The position numbers and the translations under genes are program-made. A stretch of 64,000 nucleotides of DNA, taken from NCBI RefSeq assembly GCF_000696095.1, contig NZ_BAYX01000009.1, positions 124,001-188,000 of the forward strand. Direction: 5' to 3'. Position 1 is the first letter of the stretch, and each line of letters starts with the position of its first letter. The stretch comes from Rhizobium rhizogenes NBRC 13257. GTDB lineage: Bacteria; Pseudomonadota; Alphaproteobacteria; Rhizobiales; Rhizobiaceae. The notes under the pieces are model-generated. The model ran no database searches and had not been told where the DNA came from. It saw only the letters and a list, made by a program, of their open reading frames with translations. Below are positions 60,486-64,000 of the stretch, in pieces.

Positions 60486-61603
60486 CAGGCCGCCCTCGCG
60501 GTTTCGATCCGGTCGAGCCAGAGCGCGAAGCCGACGGCCGGAATATGGTCTTTTGCGCCGAGCAGTGTCAGCAGCCGATCAAAACGACCGCCGCCGACGA
60601 GTACCGCCGCCGATCCCTCCATCGTCACCTCGAAAACGAGACCGGTATAATAGTCGAGCGGACGGCCGAAGGCGGCGCGATAGTCGATAGAGCCGGCGTC
60701 GACGCCGGCATTGGCAAGGGCAGCGACGCGGGCGTCGAAACGCTCAAGCGCAGTCCCGAGCTTCAGCCCGGCGGCATCGGCAAATCCGGCCAGCGCCGAG
60801 GAGGCGTCGGCGAGCGGTACGCTCAGCGACAGGAACTCTTCCAGGACGCGGAAGGCCTCGTCGTCGAGACGGGTTTCCGACAGGACCAGCTTTTCGCGCA
60901 GACGGCGGGCGATTTCCAGCGGCGAGCGGCTGGCATTGGTGGAATAGCCGGTTGCCTGCATGGTGCTGTCGATGTGCATGACCAGCCCCTGCTCGTCGCC
61001 GCGCGTCAGGAAATCGAGCGCATGCGGATCAAGCCCGGTGACCGGCTGCGGGCTTGCAAGCCGCGCCAGCAGGGTTTCGAGCTGCATCATATTACCGAAA
61101 GCATGGATCAGCCGCTTCTGCCAGCCGGACGGCAGGCCAAGCGCCTGCACAACGGCTTCGAAGACAGCCTGATCGCCCAACGTCACCGACAGCGCCTTGC
61201 CGGGCACCAGCCGGTTGAGAATGGCAATAGCATCCCCGACAGCACGGGCATCGGCGCTGGCGATATCGCGATCGCCGAGATCCTCGATGCCTGCCTGATA
61301 GAACTCCTGACCGCCTTCGCGGCGCTGACGAAAGATCTCGCCGAGATAGGAATAGCGCTTCGGCGTGCCGGTGGCGGTCTCGATATGCTGCAGGCATACG
61401 GGAATGGTGAATTCCGGACGCAGGCAGAGGCTGGCGCCGGTCTCGCTCTCGGTCAGGAAGATGCGGCGGCGCAGGTCCTCGCCCGCCATGTCGAGAAACG
61501 GCTCGGCCGGCTGGATGATCGGCGTGTCGACCCGATCCGTCCTGCGGGCGGCAAATTCGGCAATGAGATCATCGGCGAAATCGGGAAGATCGATCAGGGG
61601 CAT
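60485..61603 (-). CDS. hisZ: ATP phosphoribosyltransferase regulatory subunit
   Basis: A 372-residue HisRS paralogue that activates HisG. It keeps class II synthetase-like folds (LCLRPEFTIPVCLQHIE, FRQRREGGQEFYQAGIED, GRPLDYYTGLVFEV) but lacks the tRNA-binding C-terminal domain. It starts directly at the hisS stop and overlaps hisG. Confidence 0.94.
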   Translation of the reverse strand: MPLIDLPDFADDLIAEFAARRTDRVDTPIIQPAEPFLDMAGEDLRRRIFLTESETGASLCLRPEFTIPVCLQHIETATGTPKRYSYLGEIFRQRREGGQEFYQAGIEDLGDRDIASADARAVGDAIAILNRLVPGKALSVTLGDQAVFEAVVQALGLPSGWQKRLIHAFGNMMQLETLLARLASPQPVTGLDPHALDFLTRGDEQGLVMHIDSTMQATGYSTNASRSPLEIARRLREKLVLSETRLDDEAFRVLEEFLSLSVPLADASSALAGFADAAGLKLGTALERFDARVAALANAGVDAGSIDYRAAFGRPLDYYTGLVFEVTMEGSAAVLVGGGRFDRLLTLLGAKDHIPAVGFALWLDRIETARAA

Positions 61604-63118
61604 TTATTCCGCCCTCTTGCGATCTTCCGCCTGCGCCGCCAAAATCGCCTGCACCTTGGCGACCAGATCGGCCTCAGGCACAGTCTCCTGCGCAACGCGG
61701 GCTTCGCGCCAGCTGGCATTGTCCTCGATCTCGCCGGAGAGACGCTTGCCTTCGATCAGGTCCTTGAGCTGCACGACGCCCTCGGCACGCTCGTCGCCAC
61801 CCTGGATAATGGCAATCGGGCAGCCGCGGCGGTCGGCATATTTCAGCTGGTTGCCGAACTTCTTCCAGTTGCCCTGGAACATCTCGGCGCGAATGCCGGC
61901 GGCGCGCAGCTGCTGCGTGAAGCGCTGGTAGCGGCCCATGGCCTCGACATCGCCATCCATGACGGTGACGAGGACAGGCGCGATGACCTCGTCCTGACCG
62001 AGCTTGCCGAGGTTTTTCAGTGCCGTCATCAGGCGCGACACGCCGATAGCGAAGCCAGTTGCCGGAACCGGCTGGCCCATGAAGCGCGACACCAGCCCAT
62101 CATAACGCCCACCGCCGGCGACGGAGCCGAAGACGACCTTCTCGCCCTTTTCATTGGTGACGTCGAAGGTGAGTTCGGCCTCATAGACGGGGCCGGTATA
62201 ATATTCGAGGCCGCGCACGACGGAGGGATCGATCTTGATGCGGTCGGACTGATAGCCGGCGCTGGTGACGAGACTGCCGATGAAGTTCAACTCCTCGACG
62301 CCTTCGCCGCCTTTGGACGTGCCGGCGACCAGTTCCGCGAGTTGGGCGGCACTTTCGGCATAATCCTTGATGCCGACGAAGAAGAGCACCTTGTCGATTT
62401 GCTCGGCATTGAGCCCGGCACCCTTGGTGAAATCGCCGGACTCATCCTTACGGCCGGGACCGAGCAGCAGCGCGACTCCTTCCGGGCCGAACTTGTCGAG
62501 CTTGTCGATGGCGCGCAGCACGTTCAGGCGCTGACCGGCCTTGTCGTCGCCTCCGAGGCCGATCGCTTCGAGAACGCCGTCGAGGACCTTGCGGTTATTG
62601 ACGCGGATGAGATAGTCGCCACGCTTGATACCCAGAGCCTCCAGCGTGTCGGCCATCATCATGCACATTTCGGCATCGGCCTGTACGCCGGGCGCGCCGA
62701 TCGTATCGGCGTCGAACTGCATGAACTGGCGGAAACGGCCCGGACCCGGCTTCTCGTTGCGGAAGACGTAGCCGGCGCGATAGGTGCGATAGGGAAGCTG
62801 GATCTCGTTGAAATTCTCAGCGACATGACGGGCAAGCGGCGCCGTCAGGTCGTAACGAAGCGACATCCACTGCTCGTCATCATCCTGCAGCGAGAACACG
62901 CCCTCGTTCGGACGGTCGCTGTCGGGCAGGAATTTGCCAAGCGCATCGGTATATTCAAGCAGCGGTGTTTCCATCGGATCGAAGCCATAATGCTCGTAAA
63001 CTGCCCGGATCTTAGCAGTCATCTCGTTGACGGCGCGAATATCGCTCGCCGAACGATCGACAAAGCCACGCGGCAGGCGGGCCTTGAGCTTTTGCGGTTT
63101 CTTCTGTTTGTCGCTCAT
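61604..63118 (-). CDS. hisS: histidyl-tRNA synthetase
   Basis: A 504-residue class II synthetase: motif 1 in the N-terminus, motif 2 YRTYRAGYVFRNEKPGPGRF, and the histidine motifs VVRGLEYYTGPVYE and FGSVAGGGRYDGL. A C-terminal anticodon domain follows. It leads the hisS-hisZ-hisG operon. An Arg/Lys-rich N-terminus and C-terminus are typical of alphaproteobacterial HisRS. Confidence 0.95.
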   Translation of the reverse strand: MSDKQKKPQKLKARLPRGFVDRSASDIRAVNEMTAKIRAVYEHYGFDPMETPLLEYTDALGKFLPDSDRPNEGVFSLQDDDEQWMSLRYDLTAPLARHVAENFNEIQLPYRTYRAGYVFRNEKPGPGRFRQFMQFDADTIGAPGVQADAEMCMMMADTLEALGIKRGDYLIRVNNRKVLDGVLEAIGLGGDDKAGQRLNVLRAIDKLDKFGPEGVALLLGPGRKDESGDFTKGAGLNAEQIDKVLFFVGIKDYAESAAQLAELVAGTSKGGEGVEELNFIGSLVTSAGYQSDRIKIDPSVVRGLEYYTGPVYEAELTFDVTNEKGEKVVFGSVAGGGRYDGLVSRFMGQPVPATGFAIGVSRLMTALKNLGKLGQDEVIAPVLVTVMDGDVEAMGRYQRFTQQLRAAGIRAEMFQGNWKKFGNQLKYADRRGCPIAIIQGGDERAEGVVQLKDLIEGKRLSGEIEDNASWREARVAQETVPEADLVAKVQAILAAQAEDRKRAE

Positions 63119-63199
63119 CTGTAGGGTAATCCGGTACGGGAACAGTGGCGGTTAACTAGCGGATACAGCGGGATGCGGCAAGGATTGTTGTATGTTGCC

Positions 63200-63221
63200 G
63201 CTCGTCAAAAATTTGACGAGC
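63200..63221. promoter_or_regulatory. 22-nt palindrome in the hisS/63275 divergent region
   Basis: GCTCGTCAAA-AA-TTTGACGAGC has perfect 10-bp arms. It lies 53 nt upstream of the Met-rich protein start and 82 nt from hisS. A second inverted repeat, CCAACG-ACC-CGTTGG, is at 63229-63243. They look like operator sites. Confidence 0.5.
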
Positions 63222-63274
63222 AATAATACCAACGACCCGTTGGCATATGTCTTAGTTCATCCTATCTTCGTCTC

Positions 63275-63655
63275 ATGCGCCTCTTTGCCATTCTGACAAT
63301 GCTGATTGCCTGGCTGATCTACGGCGCCATGCCGGCGTTGGCGGCCTGTCCGATTTGCGATTCCGAGATGACGATGTCGGTAACCGCCAGCATGAGCATG
63401 GATGACACTATGGCCGGCATGCATGGCATGGCCGATCATAGCCCGATGACCAAGCAAGCGGACAAGAAGCCGGACAATCCCTGCGCCGGCGGCATGGCGC
63501 ATGTGCCATCCTGTGCGGCCTGTCTTGCCGTTGCGCCTTCACTGACGCTGGATGACGGCCGTGTGTTGGCATTCTCCTACCCGGCACCCACGCATGGCCA
63601 ACGGCTTGCCGATTCCCGTCCCGCGCCGACGGCACCGCCTCCCCGCTTCGCCTGA
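63275..63655 (+). CDS. secreted Met/His/Cys-rich protein, possibly copper related
   Basis: A 126-residue exported protein: signal peptide MRLFAILTMLIAWLIYGAMP, cleavage near ALAA, then CPICDSE, a Met/His/Asp-rich stretch (MTMSVTASMSMDDTMAGMHG), and a second Cys pair (PSCAAC). The end is Pro/Arg rich. Metal binding, especially of Cu(I), is suggested by the Met/His pattern and by the DUF305 gene just downstream. I cannot name the family with certainty. No good ribosome binding site is seen. Confidence 0.65.
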   Translation: MRLFAILTMLIAWLIYGAMPALAACPICDSEMTMSVTASMSMDDTMAGMHGMADHSPMTKQADKKPDNPCAGGMAHVPSCAACLAVAPSLTLDDGRVLAFSYPAPTHGQRLADSRPAPTAPPPRFA

Positions 63656-63735
63656 TACGCATCTGACTTCATCCCACTTGCGAAGCGACCCTTCGCCAGA
63701 AATTCAGATACCGTTCCGAAACGGAAGGAATTCAC

Positions 63736-64000
63736 ATGTCTATTTCCAAATCCATCATCCTCGCCGGCGTTCTTGCGCTCGCGTTCTCGCTCCCCACCCT
63801 CGCCGAAGACATGAAAAGCATGGATATGAGCAAGCCGATGGGCGACCAGGGCGCATCCAGCAAAGCGTTCAACGATGCCATGGGCAAAATGCACAGCAAC
63901 ATGATGCTCACCTATAGCGGCGATGCTGACACGGATTTCGTCCGTGGCATGATCCCGCATCATCAGGGCGCCATCGACATGGCCAAGATCGAGCTCAAAT
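63736..64000 (+). CDS. DUF305-family protein, cut by window end
   Basis: The first 88 residues of an exported protein: signal peptide (MSISKSIILAGVLALAFSLP, cleavage near LAED), a Met-rich segment (MKSMDMSKPMG) and the start of a DUF305 domain (DTDFVRGMIPHHQGAIDMAK). DUF305 (CopM-like) proteins bind copper in the periplasm with Met/His. The start has GGAAGGA 6 nt upstream. It runs off the right edge at 64000. Confidence 0.88.
   Translation, partial: MSISKSIILAGVLALAFSLPTLAEDMKSMDMSKPMGDQGASSKAFNDAMGKMHSNMMLTYSGDADTDFVRGMIPHHQGAIDMAKIELK

Overview
This window looks like a chromosomal segment of a fast-growing rhizobium (order Hyphomicrobiales; Rhizobium or a close relative). The call rests on high-GC coding, on local gene orders I know from rhizobia (cysQ-DUF4170-waaA-HAD-lpxK beside DUF2093 and mutL; atpI-atpB-atpE-b'-b apart from the F1 genes; hisS-hisZ-hisG; a MctP-type carrier with its two-component system), and on a dispersed rhizobial intergenic repeat at the 3' end of lpxK. 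I saw no rRNA, tRNA, CRISPR array, insertion sequence, prophage or integrase. Most genes are housekeeping, with small regulatory and accessory patches between them.

Layout. 0.1-7.4 kb: TPR lipoprotein-like secreted protein, ispE and moaB on the plus strand; a small secreted protein; a glycosyltransferase-like protein lacking the usual DxD; a PA0069-type radical SAM protein; rnhB; an APH-like kinase. 7.5-10.3 kb: the F0 part of ATP synthase on the minus strand, with a good sigma70-type promoter and a terminator. 10.5-16.3 kb: SleB-like cell-wall hydrolase, kup, corA and mrp. 16.9-22.2 kb: a LuxR-type regulator with altered ligand residues, then an IclR regulator divergent from SDR-dgoK-dgoA-SMP30, a De Ley-Doudoroff type (galactose/galactonate) sugar-acid operon with an inverted-repeat operator. 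22.5-25 kb: a PRC-barrel secreted protein with a general-stress (EcfG/RpoE2) type promoter, then argG divergent from an Lrp/AsnC regulator. 25.1-30.8 kb: an EAL phosphodiesterase with degenerate GGDEF, a PAS-PAS-receiver protein without kinase, mutL and a DUF2093 protein.

30.8-36.8 kb: lipid A/Kdo genes lpxK and waaA with a HAD phosphatase, DUF4170, cysQ and pmbA. 36.9-43.5 kb: a Kef antiporter, a patatin-like protein, rsmD, a pseudouridine synthase with a long repetitive basic tail, tadA and a lipoprotein. 43.6-50.7 kb: ileS, then a monocarboxylate carrier cluster (mctP, DUF3311, NarL-type response regulator, Cache-domain kinase) with a NarL-like 7-2-7 inverted repeat in the intergenic region. 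50.9-58.9 kb: ribF, a HAD hydrolase, a two-domain chromate transporter divergent from groES-groEL (heat-shock promoter plus CIRCE), a lone PAS-like protein, a nu-class GST divergent from DoxX. 59-64 kb: an AbrB/PIN toxin-antitoxin pair, hisS-hisZ-hisG, and the start of a Met/His-rich pair (secreted protein plus DUF305) probably tied to copper.

Nothing here is clearly a wholly new system. The best leads are the candidate operator sites (mct, dgo, GST/DoxX, the copper-like pair), the LpxK tail built from a dispersed repeat, the kinase-less PAS-receiver protein, and the altered active or ligand residues in the LuxR, GGDEF and glycosyltransferase-like proteins. All family calls were made by eye from protein motifs, with no database search.
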